This document shows, in pieces, positions 42,388 to 51,715 of a stretch of 64,000 nucleotides of DNA. The notes under the pieces are model-generated. The model searched no databases, was not told the DNA's origin, and saw only the letters and a program-made list of their open reading frames with translations. Location of the stretch: contig NZ_JAZARE010000009.1 in the NCBI RefSeq assembly GCF_036231905.1, forward strand, positions 232,409 through 296,408, in the 5' to 3' direction. Numbering within the stretch: position 1 is the stretch's first letter; each line of letters begins with the position of its first letter. The position numbers and the translations under genes are program-made. Source of the DNA: CAMLIZ01 sp036231905. Lineage in GTDB: Bacteria; Pseudomonadota; Gammaproteobacteria; Burkholderiales; Burkholderiaceae_C.

Positions 42388-42410
42388 GAACCCCGGCGCA
42401 GCCGGGGTTC
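42388..42410. terminator. Convergent hairpin terminator
   Basis: A 10-bp perfect stem (GAACCCCGGC 42388-42397, complement 42401-42410) has a GCA loop. It sits between the convergent SlyB-like and M61 peptidase genes, so it can end transcripts from both sides. On the plus strand it is followed by a weak TGATGCTTT. Confidence 0.8.
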
Positions 42411-42417
42411 TGATGCT

Positions 42418-44355
42418 TTATTTCGGTGCCTGGATCGCGCTCAGCCGGTCAGGCGTGCCTTCAAGGCGCTCCAGCGTCGGATAGCGCAGGCCGCCGCGGT
42501 AGTCGATCTTCACGCTGCGGTAGTGCTCGCCGTCGCGCACCAGCAGCTCGATCGGCTGCTGGCCGCTGCGATTGGCGGTGATCGCCGTGGCCAGGCGCTC
42601 GGGCTTGTAGGCCACGCCGTTCACGGCCAACACCTTGGCACCGGGCGCCAGGCCGGCCTGGAACGCGGGGCTGTTCCACAACACGTCCTTGATCTGCTCT
42701 TCCTCGGTGCTGATGCGCAGGCCGATCGAGTAGACGAAGTCGCTCACCTTGTCGTCGTCGTTGTCGGCCTTGGCGTTCTCGCTTTCCTTATCGGTGAAGG
42801 TGAGCTTCCAGCCGCTGCGCGTCAGGCCGTCCAGCGGCGCGCGTTCGTGGTTGTCCAGCCGCTCGCGCAGGAAGCGGGCCCAGTCGTAGGGCAGCACGCC
42901 GTTGAGCGTGTTCACCACGTCGTCGAAGGTGTAGGTGAGTGGCTGCACGCGTCCATCCTGGACGCCGAAGAAGGCCTTCGCGAAGTCGTCCAGCGAGCGC
43001 TGGTTGTTCGTCTTCTCGCGGATCAGTGTGTCGGCGTCCAGCCAGATCAGCGCCGATTCGTCGTAGTAGTCGAAGCTGCGTTGCCAGTCACGCCAGGCCT
43101 TGTGGCCGTTGGCATGGCCGAAGGTCGCTTCGCTGGTGGTGTCCTGCAGGTTGCGCCAGGCGCGGCCGCTGCGGCGCTCTGCCGAGGCCGCCGCGTAGGC
43201 CAGGCCGTCGCGTGCCTGCTCCGGCGTCACCAGGCCGCTGCGCACAGCCAGCATGCGGCCCCAGTACTGGGTCTGCCCTTCGTACACCCACAGCAGGCTG
43301 TTGCGCATGGGCACGGTGTTGTAGTCGGGTGTCCACAGGTCGGCCGGGCGGCGGAACTTGCCGTCCCAGGAGTGGGTGTATTCGTGCGGCAGCAGGTCGC
43401 GTGAGAGTGCTGCCTTGTCCCAGTCCTTGAAGTAGTCGGGCTTGACGCCGTTTTCGCTCGACTCATGGTGTTCCAGGCCGATGCCGCCGAAGCTGTCGCT
43501 CAGCGCGAGCAGGAAGTCGTAGTGCCGGTAGTGGCGCGCGCCGAACAGGCGGTCGGCCTGCACCACCAGCTGGCGATGCGCCTGCAGCTGCGCGTCGCTG
43601 GCCTTCAGCTGCTCCGGCGAATCGGCCATCAGGTGCAGCACCACCGGGCGGGCCGCGCCCGGCGGGTCCAGCTCCACGCGCTGGTAGTGGCGGCCGGCGA
43701 ACAGGGGTGAGTCGATCAGCGTGTCCAGCGGCACGCGCTCGAACTCCCACCACCTATCGCCGCCAGCCTTCCCGCGCAAGGCCGTGCCGTGCTGCCAGCC
43801 GGCCGGCAGCTTGAGCCGGGGTGCGAACGTGATCTCGCTCACCTCGTGCCCGGCCGGGTACAGCAGCACGTTGTCCCACTGCACGTTGAGCATGCGCGGT
43901 GTCATCACCACCCGGCCGCTGTCCTTGGAGGTGGGCGAGAGGTACTGGAACTCGGCGGTGAGGGTGGTTGCGCCCGGTGGCACCTGCACGTGGAAGGCGT
44001 GGGTGTCCACCGGGTCGCGCTGCCAGGCCAGCGGCGTGTTGCCAGCACGCAGCTGCAGGCCGGCCAGGTCCACCGCATTGCCGTAGGGACCGTGGGTGCC
44101 GGGCAGCCAGCGCGGGTACAGCAGGGTCAGGCGGCCGGGCTGCACCGGCAATGTCTGGCGCACGCGGAAGATCTTGCGGTCCAGGTCGGTGGCGTCCACC
44201 TCGAGCTGGATCACGCCCGGATAGGGCTGCTTGCGGGCGGCGGGAATGCCGGTGTCGACCGGCGGCTGGGCGGGGGTGGCGGCAGCGAAGGCGGCGATCA
44301 ATGCCGCCACCACTGCCGAGCGCACGAGTGCCTTGTGGGCCAGGGTGCGATGCAT
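42418..44355 (-). CDS. M61 (glycyl aminopeptidase) family metallopeptidase
   Basis: The 645-residue exported protein has a signal peptide (about 1-29). A beta N-terminal domain is followed by a thermolysin-like catalytic domain with zinc site HEYTH (residues 324-328) and the downstream Glu in LLWVYEGQTQYWGRML. A C-terminal PDZ domain (about 555-640, GLRISTEEEQIKDVLWNSPAFQAGLAPGAKVLAVNGV) closes it. M61 enzymes remove N-terminal Gly or Ala from peptides; the cellular role is uncertain. The gene stands alone. Confidence 0.94.
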   Translation of the reverse strand: MHRTLAHKALVRSAVVAALIAAFAAATPAQPPVDTGIPAARKQPYPGVIQLEVDATDLDRKIFRVRQTLPVQPGRLTLLYPRWLPGTHGPYGNAVDLAGLQLRAGNTPLAWQRDPVDTHAFHVQVPPGATTLTAEFQYLSPTSKDSGRVVMTPRMLNVQWDNVLLYPAGHEVSEITFAPRLKLPAGWQHGTALRGKAGGDRWWEFERVPLDTLIDSPLFAGRHYQRVELDPPGAARPVVLHLMADSPEQLKASDAQLQAHRQLVVQADRLFGARHYRHYDFLLALSDSFGGIGLEHHESSENGVKPDYFKDWDKAALSRDLLPHEYTHSWDGKFRRPADLWTPDYNTVPMRNSLLWVYEGQTQYWGRMLAVRSGLVTPEQARDGLAYAAASAERRSGRAWRNLQDTTSEATFGHANGHKAWRDWQRSFDYYDESALIWLDADTLIREKTNNQRSLDDFAKAFFGVQDGRVQPLTYTFDDVVNTLNGVLPYDWARFLRERLDNHERAPLDGLTRSGWKLTFTDKESENAKADNDDDKVSDFVYSIGLRISTEEEQIKDVLWNSPAFQAGLAPGAKVLAVNGVAYKPERLATAITANRSGQQPIELLVRDGEHYRSVKIDYRGGLRYPTLERLEGTPDRLSAIQAPK

Positions 44356-44425
44356 CGGACGAGGGCTCCCAAAAAGCTGCGCACGTTACCGCAAGGTGTG
44401 CGCGGCTGCAGGCCCTCGCGGGCTG

Positions 44426-45064
44426 CTAGGCGGCCCCGAGCGCGCGCCGGTTCGACGCCACGATGTTGTCACGCGGCAGCGGGTTGCCGGTCTGCAGTGC
44501 GTCGACCCAGGCCGCGGTGGTCGCGACGGCGGCAAAGCGGGTGTGGAACACGACGCTGAACACGCGGTGGATCTCCTCGGCGCTGGCGCGGCCCGCCGCG
44601 TTGGCATAGGGCAGGGCGCCGCTCGCGTCCGACAGGAACTCGACCTGCAGGCCGCGATGCGTGGCCTCGAGGATGGTGGAGGCGTTGCAGTTGTGCGTCA
44701 TGTAGCCGGCCACGGTGAGTGTGTCGATGCGGTGCTCCGCGATCCAGTCGGCGAGGTCGGTGCCGGTGAAGGCGCTGGGCCAGGCCTTGTCGATGAAGTG
44801 GTCGTGCCCCCTGCGTTCGATCTCGGGATGCAGCTGCCAGCCCGGTGTGCCGCGGTCGAACAGTGGGGAGCCGGCGGGTGCCGTGTTCTGCACCACCACC
44901 ACCGGTACGCCGGCGGCACGGGCGGCGTCCATTGCGGCGGCGATCTTCGGCAAGGTCTGCTCCACCGGCGGGTATTCGATCGGCAGGCCGCCGCCGGCGA
45001 AGTACTCGTTCTGCACGTCGATGACGACGAGGGCGCGGCGCGGTGAGTTGGTGGTTGCGGTCAT
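44426..45064 (-). CDS. Cysteine hydrolase, isochorismatase-like
   Basis: The 212-residue protein has the isochorismatase fold with the catalytic triad pattern: Asp in ALVVIDVQNEYF, Lys in HFIDKAWPSAFTGT and Cys in VAGYMTHNCNASTILEATHRG. Substrates vary (nicotinamide, isochorismate, ureidoacrylate and others) and cannot be decided here. It is divergent from a GlxA-type regulator at 45161 across a 96-base gap, which suggests control by that protein. Confidence 0.9.
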   Translation of the reverse strand: MTATTNSPRRALVVIDVQNEYFAGGGLPIEYPPVEQTLPKIAAAMDAARAAGVPVVVVQNTAPAGSPLFDRGTPGWQLHPEIERRGHDHFIDKAWPSAFTGTDLADWIAEHRIDTLTVAGYMTHNCNASTILEATHRGLQVEFLSDASGALPYANAAGRASAEEIHRVFSVVFHTRFAAVATTAAWVDALQTGNPLPRDNIVASNRRALGAA

Positions 45065-45160
45065 GGATCAGCTCCGGTGGTGAGTGAATGCGCCTGATTG
45101 TTCCTATCACCCGTCCCGCCCGACAGTGGCCCGAATGCCATTCATCGATAGAATCGGGCC

Positions 45161-46150
45161 ATGCCAACACATGCTGTCGAGACCATTGCGGTGATCGCCT
45201 TCGACGGCATCAGCCCCTTCCACCTGGCCGTGCCCTGCCTGGTGTTCGGCGAGGACCGCACCGACGCCGGCGTGCCGCGTTTCGACCTGCGCGTGTGCGC
45301 CTTGCAACGCGGCCCCTTGCGCACGAACGCCGGCTTCACCATCGAGGCGCCGCATGGCCTGAGCGCCTTGCGCCAGGCCGACACGGTGATCGTGCCCTCG
45401 TGGCACGACGATGGCGAGCCGGCGCCACCGCAACTGCTGCGCGCGCTGCGTGCCGCCCATGCCCGCGGCGCCACCATCGTCGGCCTCTGCCTGGGCGCCT
45501 TCGTCCTCGCGGAAGCCGGGCTGCTGGATGGCCGGGCCGCCACCACCCACTGGCACCTGGTGCCCGAGTTCGCCCGACGGTTCCCCCAGGTGCCGCTGCA
45601 GCCCGAGGTGCTGTACGTGGACCACGGCGATGTGCTCACCTCGGCCGGCACCGCAGCGGGGATCGACTGCTGCCTGCACCTGCTGCGCTTGCGCCACGGC
45701 GCCGAGGTGGCCAACCGGGCCGCCCGCCGCATGGTGGTGGCGCCGCATCGGCAGGGCGGCCAGGCCCAGTACATCGCGCAGCCGGTGCGGCCGGTGCCCG
45801 AGCGCGACCGGCTGTCACCCTTGCTGGATTGGCTGGGTCAGAACCTGCACCGAAGCCATCGGCTCGACGACCTGGCGCAACGCGCCTTGATGAGCCGGCG
45901 CAGCTTCACCCGCCACTTCCGCGAGGCGACCGGCACCACGCTGGTGAGCTGGCTGCAGCACCAGCGGCTGGCGCTGGCGCAGCGCCTGCTGGAAACCACG
46001 AATCGGTCGGTGGAGCGGATCGCGGCCGATGCCGGCTTCGGCTCGGCGGTGGCCTTGAGACAGCAGTTCGGCGCGGCCCTGAAGACCACGCCCACCGCTT
46101 ATCGGCGCCAGTTCTCGCTGCTGGCAGCATCGCCGGCCACTGCGGCGTAG
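45161..46150 (+). CDS. GlxA-family AraC-type transcriptional regulator
   Basis: The 329-residue protein has an N-terminal DJ-1/PfpI amidotransferase-like domain (AVIAFDGISPFHLAVPCLVFGEDR...GATIVGLCLGAFVLAEAGLLDGRAATTHWHL, nucleophile-elbow Cys in LCLGAF). A C-terminal AraC DNA-binding domain carries two HTH motifs (LDDLAQRALMSRRSFTRHFREATGTTLVSWL; SVERIAADAGFGSAVALRQQFGAALKTTPTAYR). It is divergent from the isochorismatase-like gene and probably regulates it. The 3' end overlaps a small membrane-protein gene by 52 bases. Confidence 0.92.
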   Translation: MPTHAVETIAVIAFDGISPFHLAVPCLVFGEDRTDAGVPRFDLRVCALQRGPLRTNAGFTIEAPHGLSALRQADTVIVPSWHDDGEPAPPQLLRALRAAHARGATIVGLCLGAFVLAEAGLLDGRAATTHWHLVPEFARRFPQVPLQPEVLYVDHGDVLTSAGTAAGIDCCLHLLRLRHGAEVANRAARRMVVAPHRQGGQAQYIAQPVRPVPERDRLSPLLDWLGQNLHRSHRLDDLAQRALMSRRSFTRHFREATGTTLVSWLQHQRLALAQRLLETTNRSVERIAADAGFGSAVALRQQFGAALKTTPTAYRRQFSLLAASPATAA

Positions 46151-46389
46151 GCCGGGTGGGCGGCCTGTTGCTGCGCCGCCAGGCGCGAGGCACACAGCAG
46201 CCGGCTGGCGTTGTCGCGCAATTGGGTGCATTCATGCACCGCGCCTTGGTACACCGCGCTGGCATGGCGCTCGGCATGCGCCTGGCGCACCGCGCCCGCC
46301 ACCACCTGGTGAAAGCTCATCAACAACACGGCGGCGGCGGCCAGCGCAGGCAGCCACACACGGCGGGGATGCCAGCGGTCGTCCTTCAT
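46099..46389 (-). CDS. Small membrane protein of unknown function
   Basis: The 96-residue protein has an N-terminal basic segment, one membrane helix (VWLPALAAAAVLLMSFHQVVAGAV) and a short cysteine-containing helical tail (VHECTQLRDNASRLLCASRL). The ATG at 46389 overlaps the stop of the upstream small gene (ATGA), which supports both being real. It overlaps the end of the GlxA-type regulator. No family was recognised. Confidence 0.6.
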   Translation of the reverse strand: MKDDRWHPRRVWLPALAAAAVLLMSFHQVVAGAVRQAHAERHASAVYQGAVHECTQLRDNASRLLCASRLAAQQQAAHPAYAAVAGDAASSENWRR

Positions 46390-46574
46390 GGCCGGCTTTC
46401 GAAGGCGGGCCAGCTCGTCGGCGCCTCGCCGCACAGCCGCGCGATCAGCATCGGGTCGGCGGCTTCATAGCCCAGGTCCTGCAGGAAGCTGTCGCTGGAC
46501 TCGACGGCAACGGCAGCGTGGCCATCACCAGGCGAACCGGTCGAATCGGGTGTCCACAGTGCTTCGTTTGCCAT
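46386..46574 (-). CDS. Small acidic hypothetical protein
   Basis: The 62-residue protein is short, acidic and hydrophilic (SSDSFLQDLGYEAADPMLIARLCGEAPTSW). AGGAA lies about eight bases before the ATG at 46574. Its stop is fused to the start of the next gene (ATGA), a two-gene coupled pair. No known domain is visible. Its small size means codon evidence is limited. Confidence 0.55.
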   Translation of the reverse strand: MANEALWTPDSTGSPGDGHAAVAVESSDSFLQDLGYEAADPMLIARLCGEAPTSWPAFESRP

Positions 46575-46721
46575 GTCGGTTCCTAGCTGCCCCGCCCAAA
46601 AGGGTCAGTGCATTCATCGTGCCCGGGTGGGAGGCCGGCGTGTATCAGCGCGCGGCCTCAAGCGCTGTGAGGCGCCTCCTACACCAGGTGCGGGGTCCCC
46701 ATCATCAGCGACACTTGTTGC

Positions 46722-47531
46722 ATGAGCGTGACTGACCCGTATCCCCGGCGCATCGTCTGCCTGACGGAGGAAACCACCGAGACGCTGTACCTGCTGGGCG
46801 AGCAGCACCGCATCGTCGGCATCTCGGGCTACACCGTGCGCCCGCCCGAAGCGCGGCAGGAGAAGCCCAAGGTGTCCGCCTTCTGGAACGCCAAGATCGA
46901 CAAGATCCTGGCGCTGGAGCCGGACCTGGTGCTGGGCTTTTCCGACATGCAGGCGGAGATCGCCAACCAGCTGGTGCGCGCCGGCCTTCAGGTGCACGTC
47001 TTCAACCAGCGCCGCATCGCCGGCATCCTGCAGATGATGCGCATGCTGGGCAGCATGGTGGGCGCCGACGCCAAGGCCGAGGCGTTGGTGCAGCGCCTGC
47101 AAGCCGGGCTGGACGAGATCGCCGCCGCAGCGGCGCACCTGCCGCGCCGGCCCAAGGTGTTCTTCGAGGAATGGAACGACCCGCTGATCTCGGGCATCGG
47201 CTGGGTCAGCGAGCTGGTGGGCGTCGCCGGCGGCGACGACATCTTTCCCGAGCTCGCAGAGAAATCCCACGGCAAGGACCGCATCGTGCAGGACCCGCTG
47301 GAGGTGGTGCGGCGCGCACCCGACATCGTCATGGGCTCTTGGTGTGGCCGCAAGTTCAAGCCCGAGATGGTGTCCGCGCGCCCCGGCTGGGCCGAGGTGC
47401 CGGCCGTGCGCGATGGCGAGCTGCATGAGCTGAAGTCCAGCGAGATCCTGCAGCCCGGGCCGGCAGCGCTCACGGATGGGGTGGCACGGCTGCACGCGCT
47501 GATCGGCGAGTGGGCTTTGCGACGGGCTTGA
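46722..47531 (+). CDS. Cobalamin-binding (BtuF-like) substrate-binding protein
   Basis: The 269-residue protein resembles BtuF/FhuD periplasmic binding proteins: RRIVCLTEETTETLYLLGEQHRIVGISGYTVRPPEARQEKPKVSAFWNAKIDKILALEPDLVLGFSDMQAEIANQLVRAGL. The central part has VFFEEWNDPLISGIGWVSELVGVAGGDDIFPE. It lacks a signal peptide, and no BtuC/D transporter gene is next to it, so it may act in the cytoplasm or be a stand-alone cobalamin-binding protein. IcmF in this window needs adenosylcobalamin. The end overlaps the convergent LysR gene by 62 bases. Confidence 0.85.
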   Translation: MSVTDPYPRRIVCLTEETTETLYLLGEQHRIVGISGYTVRPPEARQEKPKVSAFWNAKIDKILALEPDLVLGFSDMQAEIANQLVRAGLQVHVFNQRRIAGILQMMRMLGSMVGADAKAEALVQRLQAGLDEIAAAAAHLPRRPKVFFEEWNDPLISGIGWVSELVGVAGGDDIFPELAEKSHGKDRIVQDPLEVVRRAPDIVMGSWCGRKFKPEMVSARPGWAEVPAVRDGELHELKSSEILQPGPAALTDGVARLHALIGEWALRRA

Positions 47532-48447
47532 GGCTGGCGGCCGCCGGGCCGCCCTGCAGGTAGGCGCCCACCACCCCCGCCAGCCAGTTCAGCATGGCCT
47601 GCACGCGCGGCGCCAGCTGGCGCCGGTGCGGGTAGAGCAGCGACACCGGCATGGGCGCGGCCCGAAAGCCGGGCATCACATCGACCAGCAGCCCGGCATC
47701 CACCAGCCGCTGCGTGCCGTGCACCGGTGCCTGGATCAAGCCCAGGCCGGCCAGGCAGGCGGCCTGGTAGGCGTCGGTGCCGTTCACGACCACCGTGCTG
47801 TGCATCGGCTGGACCTTCACCACACCCGCGTCCAGATATTCCCAGCCGGCGCCCTGCAGGCCGAGCTTGGCGGCGTAGTGGACGATGCGGTGCTGCGCCA
47901 GGTCGGCCAGCGTGCGTGGGGTGCCGTGCTCGCGCAGGTAGGCGGGGCTGGCCGCGTTGCGCATCGCCATCCAGCCCAGCGGGCGGGCCACCAGGTCGGC
48001 ATCCGAGAGGTGGCCCACGCGCAGCACGCAATCGAAACCTTCCTGCACCAGATCCACCCGGCGGTCGGTGGTGCTGATGCCCACCTCCAGCAGCGGGTGC
48101 GCCGCCAGAAACTCCGGCAGGCGGGGAATCACGAGGTCGCGCGCGATGGAGTTCGGCAGGTCGATGCGCAGCTTGCCGCGCAGGCCGCTCGCGGCCGGCT
48201 GGAACATCGCCTGCAGTTGCTCGGCGTCCGCCAGCAGTTCCTTGCAGCGCTCGAGGAATTGCTCGCCATCCGGCGTGAGGTGCACGCGGCGCGTGGTGCG
48301 CTGGAGCAGCCGGGTGCCCAGACGCGCCTCCAATTGCTGTACCGCGGTGGAGGCTCTGCCCTTCGCCAAGCCGAGCTGTGCCGCGGCCTCGGTGAAGCTG
48401 GCGAGTTCCGCCACGCGGGCGAAGATGCGCAATTGGTCGAGATCCAT
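47470..48447 (-). CDS. LysR-family transcriptional regulator
   Basis: The 325-residue protein has the LysR N-terminal HTH (MDLDQLRIFARVAELASFTEAAAQLGLAKGRASTAVQQLEARLGTRLLQRTTRRV) and an effector domain (KLRIDLPNSIARDLVIPRLPEFLAAHPLLEVGISTTDRRVDLVQEGFDCVLRVG). It is divergent from a short-chain dehydrogenase gene and probably controls it. The C-terminal tail overlaps the convergent BtuF-like gene. Confidence 0.94.
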   Translation of the reverse strand: MDLDQLRIFARVAELASFTEAAAQLGLAKGRASTAVQQLEARLGTRLLQRTTRRVHLTPDGEQFLERCKELLADAEQLQAMFQPAASGLRGKLRIDLPNSIARDLVIPRLPEFLAAHPLLEVGISTTDRRVDLVQEGFDCVLRVGHLSDADLVARPLGWMAMRNAASPAYLREHGTPRTLADLAQHRIVHYAAKLGLQGAGWEYLDAGVVKVQPMHSTVVVNGTDAYQAACLAGLGLIQAPVHGTQRLVDAGLLVDVMPGFRAAPMPVSLLYPHRRQLAPRVQAMLNWLAGVVGAYLQGGPAAASLKPVAKPTRRSARAAVPPHP

Positions 48448-48559
48448 CCGGCGATTGTCCGACTATCAAGAACAGTGTGGGTCGGATCGCAGGATTTATC
48501 CACCGGCAGTGAATTCATAAAGTGACCCCATCGCCACTTTGTTCACTCAGGAGACCCAC

Positions 48560-49330
48560 ATGAGCACCGCCACCACCACCCGCATCGCCCTCGTCACCGG
48601 CGCCAGCCGCGGCCTGGGCCGCAACACGGCGCTGAAGCTCGCGGAGCGCGGCGTCGACGTGATCCTCACGTTCAAGGCGAACGAGGCCGAAGCGCAGGCC
48701 ACTGTGCGCGACATCGAAGTGCTGGGGCGCAAGGCCGTGGCGCTGCAGCTGGACGTGGGGGACAGCGCCCAGTTCGCCGCCTTCGCCGACCGTGTGAGGC
48801 GCGTGCTCGCCACCACCTGGCACCGTGAGCAGTTCGACCATCTGGTGAACAACGCCGGTACCGGCGCGCACGCCAGCTTTGCCGAGACCACCGAAGCGCA
48901 ATTCGACGAACTGATGCGGGCGCACCTGAAAGGCACCTTCTTCCTCACGCAAGCGCTGCTGCCGCTCATTGCCGACGGAGGCCGCATCGTGAACACCTCC
49001 TCCGGCCTCGCGCGGTTCACCTTCCCGGGCTATGCCGCCTACGCGGCCATGAAAGGCGGCGTGGAAGTGCTGACCCGCTACCTGGCCAAGGAACTGGCGT
49101 CACGCGGCATCACGGTCAACACGGTGGCGCCGGGCGCGGTCGAAACCGATTTCGGCGGCGGCGCCGTGCGCGACAACGCCGAGCTCAATGCTCAGATCGC
49201 GGGCGTCACCGCGCTGGGCCGCGTGGGCCGGCCGGACGACATCGGAAGTGCGGTCGCGTCGCTGTTGTCCGATGGCAACCACTGGATCACCGGACAGCGC
49301 ATCGAGGTGTCGGGCGGGATGATGCTTTGA
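48560..49330 (+). CDS. SDR-family oxidoreductase
   Basis: The 256-residue classical short-chain dehydrogenase has the NAD(P) motif TGASRGLG (near residue 13), the VNNAGT segment and catalytic YAAYAAMKGG with Tyr-x3-Lys. GGAGA precedes the ATG at 48560; an upstream ATG at 48539 gives an unrelated extension. It is divergent from the LysR regulator and is its likely target. The substrate cannot be named. Confidence 0.93.
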   Translation: MSTATTTRIALVTGASRGLGRNTALKLAERGVDVILTFKANEAEAQATVRDIEVLGRKAVALQLDVGDSAQFAAFADRVRRVLATTWHREQFDHLVNNAGTGAHASFAETTEAQFDELMRAHLKGTFFLTQALLPLIADGGRIVNTSSGLARFTFPGYAAYAAMKGGVEVLTRYLAKELASRGITVNTVAPGAVETDFGGGAVRDNAELNAQIAGVTALGRVGRPDDIGSAVASLLSDGNHWITGQRIEVSGGMML

Positions 49331-49515
49331 CGGATTGGCCGTCGCTGGGGTCGGCGGGGAGCGACTCCAGCAAGGACACACAGGTGCCGGGACGAGGAAG
49401 TGCCCGCACGTCTACGGATCTCCCCCATCGGAGGTGTACCGTAGCGGGACAGGCCCCATGGGGCATCCTGGGGCCGTCGGCGGCCAGCGAAATGGATCTT
49501 GCGATGGGGAGCATG

Positions 49516-50838
49516 ATGAAATACCAATGGGTTCTGGCCCTGGCCTCGATGTCTGCCATGGCTTACGCCGGCCCGGTGTTCGACAGCGCCGCCGCGCAGG
49601 TCGACGAGGCGCAGTTGCACGCCACCATCGAGCGCCTGGTCGCCTTCGGCACCCGCCACACCTTGTCCGACACCCAGAGCGATACCCGCGGCATCGGCGC
49701 CGCGCGCCGCTGGGTGCAAACGCGCTTCGAGGCCATCTCCAAGGACTGTGGCGGCTGCCTGCAGGTGGTGACACCGTCGCAGACCTTCACCGGCGCCCGC
49801 ATTCCGCAACCCACCGAGGTGGTGGACGTGGTGGCCATCCAGCGTGGCACCAGCGACCCGAACCGCGTGGTGGTGATCACCGGCCACCTGGACTCGCGGG
49901 TGAGCGACATCATGAACAGCACCAGCGATGCACCGGGTGCCAACGACGACGCCTCCGGCGTGGCGGCCGCGATGGAAGCCTCCCGGGTGCTGAGCAAGTA
50001 CACGTTCCCGGCGACCATCGTCTACGCCGCCTTGTCGGGCGAGGAACAAGGCCTGTACGGCGGCAAGGTGCTGGCCGACTATGCCAAGGCGCAGGGATGG
50101 CAGGTGGAGGCCAACCTCAACAACGACATCGTGGGTAACACCCGCGGCGACAGCGGCGTGCACGACAACACCACGGTGCGGGTGTTCTCCGAGGGCACCA
50201 AGGCGGTGGAGACACCGCAGCAGGCGAACCGCCGCCGCTACAACGGCGGCGAGGTTGATTCCCCCTCGCGCAACCTCGCCCGCTACATGGCCACGCTGGC
50301 CGAGCGCCATCTCACCAACCTCAAGGTCGAGATGGTCTACCGCACCGACCGCTACGGCCGCGGCGGCGACCAGGTGGAGTTCCTCAACGCGGGCTTTCCG
50401 GCGGTGCGGGTGACCGAGGCGCATGAGAACTACACCCGCCAGCACCAGGACCTGCGGGTCGAGAACGGCATCGCCTACGGCGACACCATCGATGGCGTCG
50501 ATTTTCCCTATCTGGCCCAGGTGACGCGGCTCAACGTGGTGACGCTGGCCGCGCTGGCCACGGCCCCGGCGCCGCCCAGGGGCGTGGCGATCGAAGGCGC
50601 GGTGACGCCGCACACCACGGTGAAGTGGCAGCCCGTGCCGGGTGCGGCGGGTTACCGGGTCTGGTGGCGCGGCACCACCGACCCGCAGTGGCGCCACCAC
50701 CGCGACGTGCCGGCGGGCGCGACCCAGCTGCTGCTGAAGAACGTGGTGATCGACGACTGGTTCTTCGGCGTGTCTGCGCTGTCGGCCGAAGGCGCCGAGT
50801 CGCCGGTGGTGTTTCCGGGCGACGCCGGCGCGTTCTAG
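49516..50838 (+). CDS. Secreted M28-family zinc peptidase with C-terminal FN3-like domain
   Basis: The protein has about 440 residues with a signal peptide (YQWVLALASMSAMAYAG). Its M28 aminopeptidase domain has zinc ligands in VVITGHLDSR, GANDDASGVAA and LSGEEQGLYGG, with a later ligand His in RVTEAHENYTRQHQD. A C-terminal beta domain (about 355-440, PPRGVAIEGAVTPHTTVKWQPVPGAAGYRVWWRG) looks like fibronectin type III. Several nearby ATGs (49492, 49504, 49513) are in frame; 49516 has GGGGAG at suitable spacing. It ends four bases into the convergent PEP-CTERM gene. Confidence 0.9.
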   Translation: MKYQWVLALASMSAMAYAGPVFDSAAAQVDEAQLHATIERLVAFGTRHTLSDTQSDTRGIGAARRWVQTRFEAISKDCGGCLQVVTPSQTFTGARIPQPTEVVDVVAIQRGTSDPNRVVVITGHLDSRVSDIMNSTSDAPGANDDASGVAAAMEASRVLSKYTFPATIVYAALSGEEQGLYGGKVLADYAKAQGWQVEANLNNDIVGNTRGDSGVHDNTTVRVFSEGTKAVETPQQANRRRYNGGEVDSPSRNLARYMATLAERHLTNLKVEMVYRTDRYGRGGDQVEFLNAGFPAVRVTEAHENYTRQHQDLRVENGIAYGDTIDGVDFPYLAQVTRLNVVTLAALATAPAPPRGVAIEGAVTPHTTVKWQPVPGAAGYRVWWRGTTDPQWRHHRDVPAGATQLLLKNVVIDDWFFGVSALSAEGAESPVVFPGDAGAF

Positions 50839-51599
50839 GGTTGGCGCCGCCGCCGCGCCATGCCCAGGCCGGCCAGGCCCAGCGCCATCAGCGCCCAGCT
50901 GCCCGGCTCCGGCACGGCCAGCACCTGGCCAGCGCTGGACCACACCGGCGCAAAGGTGCGGTAGCTGCCGCTGCTGCCACCCCAGTCGATCATCATGTTG
51001 CCGCCGCTGTCGCGCTCGCTCAGCAGCGAAAAGCTTCCGGTCGTGGCATAGCTGTCCGCGTCGGTGTCCAGGAAGAAGCTGAAGCTGCGCTGGCCGGGGT
51101 AGATCTCAGTGGAGGGCGGCAGGTATTGGCCGAAGGCCCAATTGATGCCGCCTGCGGACTGCTGGCTCACCACGGCGGGCAGCACCTCGCCCTTGCTGTC
51201 GCTCAGCCAGTTGGCGTTGTAGGTGTCCGGCGCCCAGCCGCCCAGCCCGAAGCTGGCCACCGGCAGGAAGGAGGCCTGGGAGACCGAGATGCGCCAGTAG
51301 AAGTCGAGCGTGCCATCCACGCTTCGCATCACCGTGGATTGCACCGTGCCGGTCACGTTGCCGTGCAGCGCTTCGGTGTTGCCCTGGCTGCTGTCGAGGT
51401 ACCAGCCGTCATAGCTGAAGCGCGCGGTGCGGGTGGCCACCAGCCGGCCGGCGAGCTGCGGTTCAGCCGCCAGCGTGGTGCCGCTGGGCCCGGCCACCAT
51501 GCCGCCGGGCGTGAGCTCGGCGGCAGCAGCGGTGCCGGCGGACGCCGCCATGAGGGCGGCCACGACGACCATGCGGACACGCAATCGGGTGGGCTTCAT
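50835..51599 (-). CDS. PEP-CTERM sorting-domain exported protein
   Basis: The 254-residue protein has a signal peptide (about 1-27, AGTAAAAE) and a beta-rich body (DGTLDFYWRISVSQASFLPVASFGLGGWAPDTYNANW; FSFFLDTDADSYATTGSFSLLSERDSGGN). The C-terminal tag is AVPEPGSWALMALGLAGLGMARRRRQP. The ATG at 51599 follows GGAG and begins the signal peptide. It is the second PEP-CTERM protein in the window; exosortase must be elsewhere in the genome. A 9-bp inverted repeat (TGTCCCGAC, 51624; GTCGGGACA, 51681) lies in its upstream region. Confidence 0.9.
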   Translation of the reverse strand: MKPTRLRVRMVVVAALMAASAGTAAAAELTPGGMVAGPSGTTLAAEPQLAGRLVATRTARFSYDGWYLDSSQGNTEALHGNVTGTVQSTVMRSVDGTLDFYWRISVSQASFLPVASFGLGGWAPDTYNANWLSDSKGEVLPAVVSQQSAGGINWAFGQYLPPSTEIYPGQRSFSFFLDTDADSYATTGSFSLLSERDSGGNMMIDWGGSSGSYRTFAPVWSSAGQVLAVPEPGSWALMALGLAGLGMARRRRQP

Positions 51600-51715
51600 G
51601 GCGGCACTCCAGTCAAAGATGGATGTCCCGACGATAGGCCGATGTGGACGTGTCGGCATCCCTCCTGCGGGGGGATTCGTGTCGGGACAGACCCGTAGCT
51701 TCTCGGCAGGCGCCT

